A stretch of DNA of 64,000 nt, taken from Psychroflexus aurantiacus (GTDB lineage Bacteria; Bacteroidota; Bacteroidia; Flavobacteriales; Flavobacteriaceae). The position numbers and the translations under genes are program-made. Location of the stretch: NCBI RefSeq assembly GCF_010820555.1, contig NZ_JAAIKD010000001.1, forward strand, positions 411,885 through 475,884. The letters run 5' to 3'. Positions 18,956 through 28,758 of the stretch are shown here, in pieces. The stretch's first letter is position 1. Every line of letters starts with the position of its first letter. The notes below the pieces were generated by a model. The model was not told the origin of the DNA and made no database searches. It worked only from the letters and a program-made list of their open reading frames with translations.

Positions 18956-20215
18956 ATGTTCAACAGAGACAAATGGAATGAAGTTATAGAGTCATTGACT
19001 TCAAATTTATTCAGGACCATATTGACCGCCTTTGGTGTCTTTTGGGGCATCTTTATTCTTGTTATCCTTCTGGCCGCAGGGAATGGCTTTGAAACCGGTG
19101 TCAAGCAACTTTTTGACGGTATTTCTTCCAATTCTATGTTTATGTGGTCGCAGACCGTTTCGAAATCGTATAACGGCTTACCTAAGGGGCGTCGATATAG
19201 TTTCGACCTGGATGATGTAAAGGAAATAAAAAGAGAGGTCAGCGGACTTAAATACGTTTCTCCAAGAAATCAGCTTGGTGGTTTTGGGGGAGCAAACAAC
19301 GTCGTAAGAGGTCTTAAAAGCGGCGCTTTCAATGTGTATGGCGATTATCCTGACATCCAGTATCAGGAACCGATGAAGATCCTGAAAGGTCGGTTTTTAA
19401 ATCAAAATGACATTGAAGCCAAAAGAAAGGTGGCTGTTATAGGGGAAGGCGTGGTTAAAGGACTTTATGATTTTGATGAAGATCCAATCGGAACTTATGT
19501 CAAAGTTCAGGGAGTCAACTTTATGGTCATAGGAATTTATAAAAAGAAAGGCTTTGGTGGGGGAAATGATGAGGAAGCCCAGAAACAAATTTATGTTCCC
19601 TTTACGGCCTATTCACAGGCCTTCAATATGGGTCAAAACGTGGGCTGGATGGCTATTACTGCCAACGATAATAACTCTATTACCAGGCTAAAACCTCAAA
19701 TTTTTGACATCATCAAAGAAAATCATGATATCGCTCCAGACGATGACAGAGCTATAGGTAATTTTGATTTGTTTGAGCAATTTTCAAAGATATCCGGACT
19801 TTTCATAGCGCTCAATGCGGTGGCTTATTTTGTGGGTATATTGATCCTGTTTTCCGGGGTGATAGGCATCAGCAATATCATGCTTATCGTCGTTAAAGAA
19901 AGAACCAACGAAATAGGTGTACGCAGGGCTTTGGGAGCAACCCCCTGGCAGATAAGGGGTCAGATTCTTTTTGAATCTGTTTTTCTCACCATTATTGCCG
20001 GGATGACAGGAATCGTATTTGCAACGGGTGTTTTGGCAATCATCAATGCGCTGATGCCTAAAGATTCTGATATTCCTTTTACAAATCCAAGTGTGGATCT
20101 TGTTACCGTTATCATCGCCTTATTAATATTAATAGTCTCTGGTCTTTTTGCCGGTTTTATTCCTGCACAAAACGCGATACGCGTAAAACCAGTCGACGCC
20201 TTAAGAACTGAATAA
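18956..20215 (+). CDS. MacB-like ABC permease (second paralogue)
   Basis: 419 aa with the same plan as its upstream neighbour: an N-terminal helix (about 20-42), a periplasmic domain, and three C-terminal helices with GVIGISNIMLIVVKERTNEIGVRRALGA. The start lies one base after the stop of the first permease. The periplasmic domain contains a glycine-rich stretch (QLGGFGGANN, about 103-112). The two genes are probably an ancient tandem duplication that gives a two-subunit permease. Confidence 0.9.
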   Translation: MFNRDKWNEVIESLTSNLFRTILTAFGVFWGIFILVILLAAGNGFETGVKQLFDGISSNSMFMWSQTVSKSYNGLPKGRRYSFDLDDVKEIKREVSGLKYVSPRNQLGGFGGANNVVRGLKSGAFNVYGDYPDIQYQEPMKILKGRFLNQNDIEAKRKVAVIGEGVVKGLYDFDEDPIGTYVKVQGVNFMVIGIYKKKGFGGGNDEEAQKQIYVPFTAYSQAFNMGQNVGWMAITANDNNSITRLKPQIFDIIKENHDIAPDDDRAIGNFDLFEQFSKISGLFIALNAVAYFVGILILFSGVIGISNIMLIVVKERTNEIGVRRALGATPWQIRGQILFESVFLTIIAGMTGIVFATGVLAIINALMPKDSDIPFTNPSVDLVTVIIALLILIVSGLFAGFIPAQNAIRVKPVDALRTE

Positions 20216-20244
20216 AAACAACCTTTACCTAATAGAAATTAAAC

Positions 20245-21369
20245 ATGAAAAAAGTTATCACCATCATTATTCTACTTGTCATTGTAGTCTTATTTGGGGG
20301 ATCTTTATTTTACCTCTACCAGAAAAATCAAGAAAGCCCGGAAATTTTTAAAACTGAAGAACCCACCACCGAAACGATTGTAAAGAAAACCATGGCTACC
20401 GGGACACTCATCCCAAGAGAGGAAATAGACGTAAAACCCAATATTTCAGGAGTTGTGGACAAGCTTTTCGTCAAGCCTGGAGATATCGTAAAGGTTGGCG
20501 ATATGATTGCTCAGCTTAAGGTGGTTCCTAATATCACCAGTCTGAACTCAGCAAAGAACCAGGTAAGACAGGCTAAAATCAATTTAGCCAATGAGAAAAA
20601 GATATTTGAAAGACAACGCGAACTTTTTGAAAAGGGAGTGATTTCTGAAAATGATTTCGATCTAGCTAAAAACGCCTACGACAATGCCTTGCAAACGCTT
20701 AAGGCTGCCGAAGAAAATCTGGAAATCATCCAGACGGGTACCACTCAGGATGCGGGAAATGCGGCTACTACAGAAATAAAGGCAAGAATTTCGGGGATGA
20801 TTCTGGATGTTCCTATTGAAGTGGGTAACCAGGTGATTGAAGCCAATAACTTCAACGAGGGAACTACAATCGCTATTATCGCTAAGACGGACGATATGAT
20901 TTTCGAAGGAAAAGTTGACGAATCTGAAGTCGGTAAAATAAAAGAAGGTCTGCCTTTGGAAATAACCGTAGGTGCGATTGAAGACAAAACCTTTAAGGCT
21001 ACGCTGGATTATATTTCTCCAAAAGGCACCGAAGAAAATGGAGCGGTTCAATTTGATATTGAAGGAAGCTTAAAACTCAACGACAGTATTTTCATAAGGT
21101 CTGGACTTAGCGCCAATGCATCAATCATTTTAGAAAGAGTTGACGATGTTCTTGCGATAAGCGAATCTTTAGTTCAATTTGAAAAAGACACCAAAAAACC
21201 TTTCGTGGAAGTTCAAATAGGCGAGCAGAAGTTCGAAAAAAGAATGGTAGAACTTGGCTTGAGCGATGGAATTAATGTGGAAGTCATCTCCGGAGTGAGC
21301 GAAGGAGATAAAATTAAAGTATGGAATAGAGTTGAAGAACCTATTGCTGGTAATCCTAGAAGAAGATAG
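20245..21369 (+). CDS. Periplasmic adaptor (membrane-fusion) protein, HlyD/MacA type
   Basis: 374 aa. An N-terminal anchor helix (about 5-24) precedes a barrel-sandwich/lipoyl half (GTLIPREEIDVKPNISGVV and VKPGDIVKVGDMIAQLK), an alpha-hairpin coiled coil (about 97-165, KNQVRQAKINLANEKKIFER), then beta-barrel and membrane-proximal domains. It links the ABC permease to the outer-membrane channel of the same operon. It starts 29 bp after the second permease and ends 3 bp before the TolC gene. Confidence 0.92.
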   Translation: MKKVITIIILLVIVVLFGGSLFYLYQKNQESPEIFKTEEPTTETIVKKTMATGTLIPREEIDVKPNISGVVDKLFVKPGDIVKVGDMIAQLKVVPNITSLNSAKNQVRQAKINLANEKKIFERQRELFEKGVISENDFDLAKNAYDNALQTLKAAEENLEIIQTGTTQDAGNAATTEIKARISGMILDVPIEVGNQVIEANNFNEGTTIAIIAKTDDMIFEGKVDESEVGKIKEGLPLEITVGAIEDKTFKATLDYISPKGTEENGAVQFDIEGSLKLNDSIFIRSGLSANASIILERVDDVLAISESLVQFEKDTKKPFVEVQIGEQKFEKRMVELGLSDGINVEVISGVSEGDKIKVWNRVEEPIAGNPRRR

Positions 21370-21372
21370 TTT

Positions 21373-22815
21373 ATGAGATCATTTGTAGTAATTATAAGTA
21401 TATTCTTTTTGAGCGTTCAGGTACACGCTCAAGAAAAGGATGTTCCGAAGGAATGGACACTGGAAGCCTGTGTGAGGTACGCCATGGATAATAATATCTC
21501 TGTAAAGCAATCCCGCTTAAACATAGAAACTGCAGAAATAAGCAGAAGCGAAGCCATTGGAAATTATTTGCCAAGTCTAAACGGAAGTACAAGTAATTCC
21601 TGGAATTCAGGTCTTACTCAAAACGTCACTACAGGAATTTTGGAAACGCAAACCGTAAGAAATCTTTCGGCCAATGTTACTGCCGGTGTTACCTTATTTG
21701 ATGGACTGAATAACCTGAGAACCTTTCAGCGCGCCAAATTAGAAAAGCTTGCCAGCCAATACTCCTTACAATTGATGAAGGATGATATTGCCCTTTTTGT
21801 GGCCAATTCGTATCTGCAGGTCCTGGTCAATAAGCAACAACTTGAACTGCTCGTGGAACAAAATCTAGTCACCAAAAAACAACTCGAGCTTACCCGAAAA
21901 ACTGTAGAAGCAGGAACTGCCCCGGAAGGTGATCTTTTAGAAATTGAGGCTATCAATGCTGACGAAGAACAACAGATTGTGGTAGCGCAAAACAATTTGA
22001 GAATCGCTAAAATAAGTCTGGCACAAACCCTCTTGATTGAGGATTACCAGAATTTTGACATTGCAGATGAAGGATACGATATTCCCCTGACCGACATCTT
22101 ATCCAAGACGCCGGAAGAGATCATTGAAAAGGCTAAGGAGGATCGTTATGAGGTTAAAGTGGCTGAACAGAATCTGGAAATAGCTGAAAAAGACATTGAG
22201 ATTTCAAGAAGCCAGCTTTATCCTTCGCTTAACGGTTTCGTGAACTATAACACCCGAGAGTCTGACCGAGGGCGAAGTGTAGGTGCCGGTATTGACCCGG
22301 ATCAACCCACACGAGAGATTGGTGTTGTGGAAGCCACAGGTCAGGCCGTAGTCGCCCCTAATTTTAGAGTAGAAACGGCAGGACCCAGTAGTTTCTTCGA
22401 TCAGCTGTCCAGAAACGACGGTTATACATTCGGACTCCAGTTGAATGTTCCGATTTTCAACGGATTTGCAACCCGCAATCAAATAAAGAGAAGGGAAGTC
22501 AATGCTAAACGTGCCGAATTTGAATTACAACAGGCAGAACTGGATCTGGAAGCCAATGTTTATCAGGCTTATGTAGATGCACAGGGTGCAGCCAAAGCCT
22601 ATGCTGCAGCTATGAAAGCCGTAGAATCTCAAAAATTAGCTTTTGATTATGCTCAACAACGCTTTGAAGTGGGTGTGTCCAATGCTTTCGAACTGAGCCA
22701 GTCTAAATTTAGACTCACCAATGCAGAAAATACTTTAATCAATGCTAAATACGATTACATATTCAATATAAAAGTTTTAGAATTGTACTTTGGAATTAGA
22801 GTTGTCGAGTACTAA
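21373..22815 (+). CDS. TolC-family outer-membrane efflux protein
   Basis: 480 aa. A signal peptide (about 1-20, ending VHAQ) is followed by two repeats of the outer-membrane efflux protein fold, with long coiled-coil helices (TKKQLELTRKTVEAGTAPEGDLLE; FDYAQQRFEVGVSNAFELSQSK). It forms the trimeric exit duct of the tripartite pump encoded upstream. It is the last transport gene of the operon; tsaB follows after 12 bp and may be co-transcribed. Confidence 0.93.
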   Translation: MRSFVVIISIFFLSVQVHAQEKDVPKEWTLEACVRYAMDNNISVKQSRLNIETAEISRSEAIGNYLPSLNGSTSNSWNSGLTQNVTTGILETQTVRNLSANVTAGVTLFDGLNNLRTFQRAKLEKLASQYSLQLMKDDIALFVANSYLQVLVNKQQLELLVEQNLVTKKQLELTRKTVEAGTAPEGDLLEIEAINADEEQQIVVAQNNLRIAKISLAQTLLIEDYQNFDIADEGYDIPLTDILSKTPEEIIEKAKEDRYEVKVAEQNLEIAEKDIEISRSQLYPSLNGFVNYNTRESDRGRSVGAGIDPDQPTREIGVVEATGQAVVAPNFRVETAGPSSFFDQLSRNDGYTFGLQLNVPIFNGFATRNQIKRREVNAKRAEFELQQAELDLEANVYQAYVDAQGAAKAYAAAMKAVESQKLAFDYAQQRFEVGVSNAFELSQSKFRLTNAENTLINAKYDYIFNIKVLELYFGIRVVEY

Positions 22816-22827
22816 AAATAAAACGCT

Positions 22828-23490
22828 TTGAGTCGTATTATCCTTTGTTTAGAAACCTCCACGACCAATTGCTCGGTGAGCATTGGTCGCGGAGATTCCC
22901 TACTCACTTTAAAAGAAGTCAACTCTAAGAATTTTTCACATTCTGAGCAACTGCACAGTTTTATCAATGCATTATTGACTCAGGAAAAATTAACGCCCAA
23001 AGACCTGGATGCGATTTCCATCAGCAAAGGTCCCGGCTCTTACACGGGGCTTAGAATAGGCGTTTCTGCCGCAAAAGGCATAGCCTACGCTTTGGATATT
23101 CCATTGATTTCAGTTTCCACTCTGCTCTGTTTAGCTAAGCAGGTTGATATTGAGAAAGGCTTGATTGTGCCGATGCTGGATGCCAGGAGAATGGAAGTGT
23201 ATTCTGAAGTTTTTGAGGCTGACTTTCATTCCAGAAGAGAAATCAAAGCTGAAATTTTAGAGGAAGCTTCGTTCCAAAAGGAACTGGAATCAGGAAAAGT
23301 TCATTTTATCGGAAGTGGTGTTGAAAAATTTGAGAGCATTTGCAAGCATTCCAATGCTGTTTTTCACCATAAAAAACTTCCGTCGGCCCAGGAACAATTC
23401 TTTATAGCCAAACGGAAGTTTGATGAAAAAGACTTTGAGGATGTGGCTTATTTTGAACCCTTTTACCTCAAGGATTTTGTGAGTAACTAA
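22828..23490 (+). CDS. tsaB: tRNA threonylcarbamoyladenosine biosynthesis protein TsaB
   Basis: 220 aa, ASKHA fold, starting at a TTG codon (22828); the protein runs MSRIILCLETSTTNCSVSIG. The TTG is supported because family homology starts exactly here and no in-frame ATG lies nearby. Signature segments are HSEQLHSFI and KGPGSYTGLRIGVSAAKGIAYAL. TsaB scaffolds TsaD and TsaE in making t6A at position 37 of ANN-decoding tRNAs. The metal-binding residues of TsaD are absent, as expected for TsaB. Confidence 0.93.
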   Translation: MSRIILCLETSTTNCSVSIGRGDSLLTLKEVNSKNFSHSEQLHSFINALLTQEKLTPKDLDAISISKGPGSYTGLRIGVSAAKGIAYALDIPLISVSTLLCLAKQVDIEKGLIVPMLDARRMEVYSEVFEADFHSRREIKAEILEEASFQKELESGKVHFIGSGVEKFESICKHSNAVFHHKKLPSAQEQFFIAKRKFDEKDFEDVAYFEPFYLKDFVSN

Positions 23491-23494
23491 AGGT

Positions 23495-24343
23495 TTAAGA
23501 TTCCTTTTCTTTACTCATGTCAAATAAATGCACATCGCGTTGCGGGAATGGGAACGAAACTCCAGCATCTTCAAGTTCAATTTTGAGTTTTTCTATCGTA
23601 TCAAAATTTAAGGCCCAGTAATCTTCTCTTTTGGCCCAGAATCTTAAAGATAAATCTACCGAATTGTCTCCTAATCCCGTAACAACAACAGCAGGCTCCG
23701 GATCCTTTAACGTTCGCTCATCGGAGTTTACTATATTCAGTAGGACTTCTCTTGTCTTTTTAATATCGCTGTCATAGGAAATACCAACGGTCATCGCATT
23801 TCTTCGTATAGGCTCATAAGAATAATTGACGACCTTATTGTTGGAAAGCTGACCGTTTGGAATAACAACTCTTTGGTTGCCAATAGTCGTTAAAAATGTA
23901 TAAAAAATCGTAATTTCAGTAACGGTTCCAGACTCTCCCTGGGCATCTATAAAATCGCCTACGCGAAAGGGCTTTAGGATAATTATCAAAACCCCTCCGG
24001 CAAAATTGGACAGAGAACCTTGTAAAGCCAGACCTATAGCCAAACCTGCAGCGGCTAAAATGGCTGCAAAGGAAGTCGTTTCTACTCCTAGTTTGGAAAT
24101 TACAACTATAAAGAGAACAATCTTGAGCACAATACCCAAAATACTGGTTGCAAAACCCCTTACCCCCGGATCCACTTCTCGCTTCTCCATTACCTTTCTT
24201 ACGCGGCCAACGATTAACTTAATGACCCAAAATCCTAGTATGAGGATAACTAAGGCAGCAATGACACTTGGCAGATAAGAAATTACTTTATCTAAAAATA
24301 AATTGGCCAGTCCGGTAATGCTTTCTATTGAGATATCTTCCAT
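23495..24343 (-). CDS. Small-conductance mechanosensitive channel (MscS family)
   Basis: 282 aa with three N-terminal helices. The pore helix is alanine/glycine-rich (AAAGLAIGLALQGSLSNFAGG, about 112-132) and leads into the beta domain (LKPFRVGDFIDAQGESGTVTEI) and the C-terminal alpha/beta vestibule. These are minimal MscS features. The channel opens in the inner membrane under tension to release solutes during osmotic downshock. It converges on tsaB with only 4 bp between the stops. It probably has its own promoter (box at 24369-24376). Confidence 0.93.
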   Translation of the reverse strand: MEDISIESITGLANLFLDKVISYLPSVIAALVILILGFWVIKLIVGRVRKVMEKREVDPGVRGFATSILGIVLKIVLFIVVISKLGVETTSFAAILAAAGLAIGLALQGSLSNFAGGVLIIILKPFRVGDFIDAQGESGTVTEITIFYTFLTTIGNQRVVIPNGQLSNNKVVNYSYEPIRRNAMTVGISYDSDIKKTREVLLNIVNSDERTLKDPEPAVVVTGLGDNSVDLSLRFWAKREDYWALNFDTIEKLKIELEDAGVSFPFPQRDVHLFDMSKEKES

Positions 24344-24368
24344 AATTTTTTGTTTTTATGTTAGCTAA

Positions 24369-24376
24369 CAAATATA
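24369..24376 (-). promoter_or_regulatory. Candidate -7 box of the MscS gene
   Basis: The minus strand reads TATATTTG (TAnnTTTG), 25 nt before the start, in the short gap after metG. No good -33 TTG was found. Confidence 0.4.
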
Positions 24377-24379
24377 AAA

Positions 24380-26449
24380 TTAATTGATGACTATGCCATT
24401 CGGTACCGCTTTATCGGAATCCGGGTTAATGAAAGTCAGCTTTCCTGAAGCATCTTGCGTCATCAAGATCATGCCTTCACTCAATGTTCCCTTCAGTTTT
24501 ATAGGTTTAAGGTTAACCACCACACTTACCTTTTGGCCTACCAGTTCTTCTGGCTTATAATGTTCTGCAATTCCGGAAACAATGGTTCTTTCATCAAGTC
24601 CTGTATCGACTTTTAGAACCATCAGCTTTTTGGTTTTTGCCTTTTTCTCTGCGGAAATGATGGTACCCACTCGCAAGTCCAGTTTTGAAAAATCTTCAAA
24701 CGTAGCTTCTTCTTTTTGAGGTTCCAGTTTTGATTCTTCTTCTGAATTTGAAACTTTGGTAGCTTCTAACTTATCAATTTGGTTTTGAATCTCGTCATCC
24801 TCAATTTTGCTGAATAGAAATTCAGCTAAATTAATCTGATGCCCTGCAGGAATCAATTCATCTAATTTTGAAATATCACCCCACAATAAAGGGTGTGAGA
24901 AGGCCTCAAAATTTAGCATATTCTTCAATTTCTCTGCGGTAAACGGCACAAAAGGTTCACTGATGACAGCCAAAGCTCCAGCGACCTGCAGAGCCACATA
25001 CATGATGGTAGCTGTGCGTTCAGGATCGGTTTTCTGAAGTTTCCAAGGCTCTTCGTCAGCTAAATATTTATTACCCAGACGCGCCAGGTTCATCATCACG
25101 CCCTGAGCTTCACGGAAGCGGTATTTTTCTATGGAGTCTGAAATGCTTTGTGGAAAAGTTTTGATTTCGCTCAGGACATTTAAATCGGTCTCTGTGAATG
25201 CTGAAGCTTCGGGCACCATGCCTTCATAATACTTATTGGTCAGTACCACAACTCTGTTGATAAAGTTGCCATAAATCGCGACTAATTCGCTGTTGTTCCT
25301 CGTTTGGAAATCCTTCCAGGTGAAATCGTTGTCTTTGGTTTCCGGCGCGTTAGCGGTGAGCACATACCTCAGCACATCTTCTTGACCTGAAAAATCCTCC
25401 AGGTATTCATGCAGCCAAACCGCCCAGTTTCTGGAAGTTGATAATTTTCTGCCTTCCAGATTCAAAAATTCATTGGCGGGTACGTTGTCCGGCAAGATGT
25501 AACTGCCTTCCGCTTTGAGCATGACCGGGAAAATGATACAGTGAAAGACGATGTTGTCTTTTCCGATAAAATGCACCAGTTTGGTGTCTTCGTCTTTCCA
25601 GTAGGGCTCCCAGTCTTTGCCCTCTCGCTCAGCCCATTCTTTGGTTGAAGAGATATAACCGATAGGCGCATCAAACCAGACGTAGAGCACTTTGCCTTCG
25701 CCGCCTTCCACGGGAACAGGAATGCCCCAGTCCAAATCTCTGGTCACTGCTCTGGCGCGTAAGCCTTCATCGATCCAGGATTTACACTGCCCGTAAACGT
25801 TGGACTTCCAGTCTTTTTTATGTCCTTTTATAATCCAGTCTTTTAAAAAATCATCGTATCGATCTAAAGGCAAAAACCAGTGTTTGGTTGCTTTTAAAGT
25901 GGGCACATCACCTGTGATGGCTGACTTTGGATTGATTAAATCTGTGGCATTAAGCGAAGATCCGCATTTTTCACACTGGTCACCGTAGGCTTCTTCGTTA
26001 CCGCATTTTGGGCAGGTACCGGTTACGAAACGATCGGCCAGAAACTGGTCCGCTTTTTCATCGTACAATTGTTCCGTCGTTTCTTCGATAAACTTGTCGT
26101 TGTCGTACATGTTCTGAAAAAACTCCGTAGCCGTATCGTGATGCACTTTGGCTGAAGTCCTTGAATAATTGTCAAACTGAATCCCGAAATCCTGGAAAGA
26201 CCGTTTGATAATCGCGTTGTATTTGTCCACAACATCCTGCGGACTTACGCCTTCTTTTTTAGCTTTGATGGTAATGGGAACGCCGTGTTCATCACTACCA
26301 CAAACAAAGACCACATCTTCGCCTTTTAATTTTAGGTAACGGGTGTAAATATCGGCAGGTACGTATACCCCTGCCAAATGACCTATATGTATGGGACCGT
26401 TGGTGTAAGGCAAGGCCGCGGTAATCGTATAGCGTTTTGGATTTTTCAT
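24380..26449 (-). CDS. metG: Methionine--tRNA ligase
   Basis: A 689-aa class I aminoacyl-tRNA synthetase. The HIGH motif is in [10 protein letters not shown] (about 16-25), the zinc knuckle has two CxxC pairs (CPKCG, CEKCG, about 145-165), and the KMSKS equivalent is [13 protein letters not shown]-terminal EMAP-II/Trbp111-like tRNA-binding domain (from about 580, [15 protein letters not shown]) follows an acidic linker; this domain gives dimerisation in many bacterial MetRS. Full length and intact. Confidence 0.97.
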   Translation of the reverse strand: MKNPKRYTITAALPYTNGPIHIGHLAGVYVPADIYTRYLKLKGEDVVFVCGSDEHGVPITIKAKKEGVSPQDVVDKYNAIIKRSFQDFGIQFDNYSRTSAKVHHDTATEFFQNMYDNDKFIEETTEQLYDEKADQFLADRFVTGTCPKCGNEEAYGDQCEKCGSSLNATDLINPKSAITGDVPTLKATKHWFLPLDRYDDFLKDWIIKGHKKDWKSNVYGQCKSWIDEGLRARAVTRDLDWGIPVPVEGGEGKVLYVWFDAPIGYISSTKEWAEREGKDWEPYWKDEDTKLVHFIGKDNIVFHCIIFPVMLKAEGSYILPDNVPANEFLNLEGRKLSTSRNWAVWLHEYLEDFSGQEDVLRYVLTANAPETKDNDFTWKDFQTRNNSELVAIYGNFINRVVVLTNKYYEGMVPEASAFTETDLNVLSEIKTFPQSISDSIEKYRFREAQGVMMNLARLGNKYLADEEPWKLQKTDPERTATIMYVALQVAGALAVISEPFVPFTAEKLKNMLNFEAFSHPLLWGDISKLDELIPAGHQINLAEFLFSKIEDDEIQNQIDKLEATKVSNSEEESKLEPQKEEATFEDFSKLDLRVGTIISAEKKAKTKKLMVLKVDTGLDERTIVSGIAEHYKPEELVGQKVSVVVNLKPIKLKGTLSEGMILMTQDASGKLTFINPDSDKAVPNGIVIN

Positions 26450-26469
26450 AGTCTAAGTATTCTTAACCA

Positions 26470-26503
26470 CAAATGTAATAAACACTGCCACATTAAAAGA
26501 CAA
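26470..26503 (-). promoter_or_regulatory. Promoter of metG
   Basis: On the minus strand TTG (complement of 26501-26503) is followed by 23 nt and TACATTTG (complement of 26470-26477). This fits the Bacteroidota TTG/TAnnTTTG consensus at the long end of its spacing range, 21 nt before the start. Confidence 0.5.
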
Positions 26504-26707
26504 AGGATATCGATTCTTGAGCATAATCAGCCGAAGGTTTTGTACGCGACCTACAGACTGATCATAGCTCTCGCGATGTCCCCCTGCTGAGAAGCGCAGC
26601 GTGTTTTGATTTCACAGCAGACACTTACTTAAGAATTAGATTTGTAAGAGTTGAGGAGTTGAATTCTAATAAATCAATACAACATTTAAAAGTACGGATT
26701 ATTGTTT
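26504..26707. other. Intergenic stretch between metG and the toxin-antitoxin pair
   Basis: About 200 bp without a supported gene, including a GC-richer patch around 26550-26610 that differs from the AT-rich flanks. It might be a gene remnant, but no protein similarity is recognised. Confidence 0.3.
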
Positions 26708-26715
26708 TATATTTG
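26708..26715 (+). promoter_or_regulatory. Candidate -7 box of the toxin-antitoxin pair
   Basis: TATATTTG matches TAnnTTTG, 20 nt before the antitoxin start. No TTG at -33. Confidence 0.4.
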
Positions 26716-26735
26716 TACGTATAGAATAATTAGTT

Positions 26736-26984
26736 ATGGATTCAAAACTGACTTTAAAACTCAATCAAAACGTAATAGAGAAGGCTAAAGTATATGCTTC
26801 TAAAAACAAAATGAGTTTATCTCGAATTATAGAGGCTTATTTACAATCTTTAACAAGCAAAAATGACACTTCAGAATTTGACATTTCACCCTTTGTAAAA
26901 AGTATAGCCACAGGGACTCAACTCCCTTCTGATATTGACTATAAAAATGAGTATTCTGATTATGTATTAGAAAAATACAAATGA
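26736..26984 (+). CDS. DUF6364-like antitoxin
   Basis: 82 aa. The N-terminal half KLTLKLNQNVIEKAKVYASKNKMSLSRIIEAYLQSL is a ribbon-helix-helix DNA-binding pattern of the DUF6364 type. The C-terminal half (FDISPFVKSIATG...YKNEYSDYVLEKYK) is the expected toxin-neutralising tail. The stop overlaps the PIN gene start (ATGA, 26981-26984). By family analogy it binds and inhibits the PIN toxin and represses its own operon. Confidence 0.85.
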   Translation: MDSKLTLKLNQNVIEKAKVYASKNKMSLSRIIEAYLQSLTSKNDTSEFDISPFVKSIATGTQLPSDIDYKNEYSDYVLEKYK

Positions 26985-27403
26985 AAAGAAGAATTTTTTT
27001 AGACACCAATATTATGTTGGACTTCCTTGGAGAAAGACATCCCTTTTATGATTCAGTCGCGAAAATTGCAACGCTTGCTGAAAAAGGTGAATTAGTCATG
27101 GTGGTTTCTCCAATTTCATTTACAACGGTCAACTATTTTTTAACAAAATTTGAAAACCCTAAAATAGCAAAAGAGAAACTTAGAAAGTTTAAAATTATCT
27201 GTGAAATATGTTCTCTAAATGAACAGACTATAGAAAAGGGACTAAATTCTTCTATAAAGGAGTTTGAAGATGCTTTACAATATTTCAGTGCCACCGAATC
27301 TAACTGCGACCTTATACTCACTAGAAATGCTAAGGACTTTAAGAAATCATTATTACCTGTAATGACAGCAGATGAGTTTTTAAAATCGCTAATGACTAAA
27401 TAA
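26981..27403 (+). CDS. PIN-domain ribonuclease toxin (VapC-like)
   Basis: 140 aa. The PIN acidic residues are visible: D8 in FLDTNIMLDFL, then EFEDALQYFSA and CDLILTRNAKDF. These segments coordinate Mg2+/Mn2+ for RNA cleavage in the family. The gene is translationally coupled to the DUF6364 antitoxin by a 4-bp overlap, the classic type II toxin-antitoxin arrangement. It is slightly more AT-rich than neighbouring housekeeping genes, which fits an acquired module. The RNA target is unknown. Confidence 0.9.
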   Translation: MKRRIFLDTNIMLDFLGERHPFYDSVAKIATLAEKGELVMVVSPISFTTVNYFLTKFENPKIAKEKLRKFKIICEICSLNEQTIEKGLNSSIKEFEDALQYFSATESNCDLILTRNAKDFKKSLLPVMTADEFLKSLMTK

Positions 27404-27467
27404 TCTATGAGTTATGTAGAAATATCAATTTGTAGGAATTAAGTATTTTAGTACTTCAAATTCAACT

Positions 27468-28373
27468 ATGATCCAACCTCCTCCACTTCAAAAAGGTGAC
27501 AAAGTCGCTATCATAGCCACTGCAAGAAGCATTACAGAAAAAGACCTGCAACCTGCGGTTGACTTATTAAAAACCTGGGGATTGATTCCTGTTTTAGGAA
27601 CAAGCATTGGTTTACAGGAGCATCAGTTTGCAGGCAGCGATAAAGACCGGGCCGAAGATTTTCAAAATCAGATCGACACTCCTAAGATCAAAGCGATTTG
27701 GTTCGCCAAAGGCGGTTACGGCTCGATCCGGCTTTTGGATCTGGTGGATTTTTCAAGGCTTAAACAGCAACCCAAATGGCTGATTGGCTATTCGGATGTC
27801 ACGGCCATTCATCTTCATCTGCAAAGTCTAGGCATCGCCAGTCTTCATGCGCAAATGGCTTCTGCCATCGAAACCCGGTCGGCGTCAACTTCAGATGAAC
27901 TTAAGAACGTGCTATTTGGAAAAAAGCTTCAGATTGAATACGCCTCCAGACACCCGAACCAGTTGAACGGGGAAGTCAAAGGGGAAGTACTGGGTGGTAA
28001 TCTATCTGTATTATATTCAGCAATAGGAAGTCAAAGCATGCCCAGTTTTAAGAACAAGATTTTATTTATAGAAGATCTTGATGAATACCTCTACCACATC
28101 GACCGGATGATGCAGAATCTGAAACGAAGCGGACTGCTGAGCCAGATTTCAGGACTGATTGTGGGAGGGATGACCGAGATGAATGATAATGCCGTCCCCT
28201 TTGGCAAAACGGCAGAAGACATCATTTTTGAAGCGGTGAAACACCTCAATATTCCCGTAGCTTTTAACTTTCCCGCAGGCCATGTGGAGACGAATTTACC
28301 TGTCATGTTTGGGAAAACCGCTCATCTTAGTATAACTTCTGACAGGGTACGCTTGGTATTCCAATCCTGTTGA
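27468..28373 (+). CDS. Muramoyltetrapeptide LD-carboxypeptidase (S66 family)
   Basis: 301 aa. The nucleophile region is WLIGYSDVTAIH (S109); the remaining members of the Ser-Glu-His triad fit FIEDLDEYLYHIDRM (E about 206) and GHVETNLPV (H about 278). It removes the terminal D-alanine from tetrapeptides during peptidoglycan recycling. No signal peptide, so cytosolic. It stands alone between the toxin-antitoxin pair and a small lipoprotein. Confidence 0.92.
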   Translation: MIQPPPLQKGDKVAIIATARSITEKDLQPAVDLLKTWGLIPVLGTSIGLQEHQFAGSDKDRAEDFQNQIDTPKIKAIWFAKGGYGSIRLLDLVDFSRLKQQPKWLIGYSDVTAIHLHLQSLGIASLHAQMASAIETRSASTSDELKNVLFGKKLQIEYASRHPNQLNGEVKGEVLGGNLSVLYSAIGSQSMPSFKNKILFIEDLDEYLYHIDRMMQNLKRSGLLSQISGLIVGGMTEMNDNAVPFGKTAEDIIFEAVKHLNIPVAFNFPAGHVETNLPVMFGKTAHLSITSDRVRLVFQSC

Positions 28374-28540
28374 GAACTGAATTGACTGCAAATGAAGGCT
28401 TTGGCACCTCGTCGATGCTAGATAAGTTGGTTGGGTTGAAGCTAAATAACACCATCCTAACCTGTTGAATAATAAAACTTTAAAGCCCATTGATAGTTGA
28501 AAAATAGCAATACCTTTCGACCTGTAAACTCTTAAACAAT

Positions 28541-28750
28541 ATGATGAGAAATTTAATGTTAGTAATGGTTATTCTGTTTTCAACAAGTATAGTATTCACC
28601 TCTTGTCGGGAAACCACAACGACGACCAAAGAAGTGAGAGTTGAGACCATAGAATCGAAAGGAGCGATAGAACGTGCCGGAGAAAAGGTAGATTCTAAAG
28701 TCAATGAGGAAATTGACAAAACCATCGATAAAATCGATAGCGAGGAATAA
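28541..28750 (+). CDS. Small predicted lipoprotein
   Basis: 69 aa (or 68 from the second of two adjacent ATG codons). A hydrophobic signal ends in a lipobox, IVFTSC, with the cysteine at about residue 22. The mature part is short, threonine-rich, then strongly charged (EKVDSKVNEEIDKTIDKID), probably a single amphipathic helix. A good terminator follows at once, which supports an expressed gene. Function unknown; small helical lipoproteins of this kind are frequent in flavobacteria. Confidence 0.75.
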   Translation: MMRNLMLVMVILFSTSIVFTSCRETTTTTKEVRVETIESKGAIERAGEKVDSKVNEEIDKTIDKIDSEE

Positions 28751-28758
28751 ACTTGATA

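Noticed and set aside
17710-20215. Two permease genes as one frameshifted gene
   Set aside because: Each encodes a complete permease with its own N-terminal helix and C-terminal FtsX domain.
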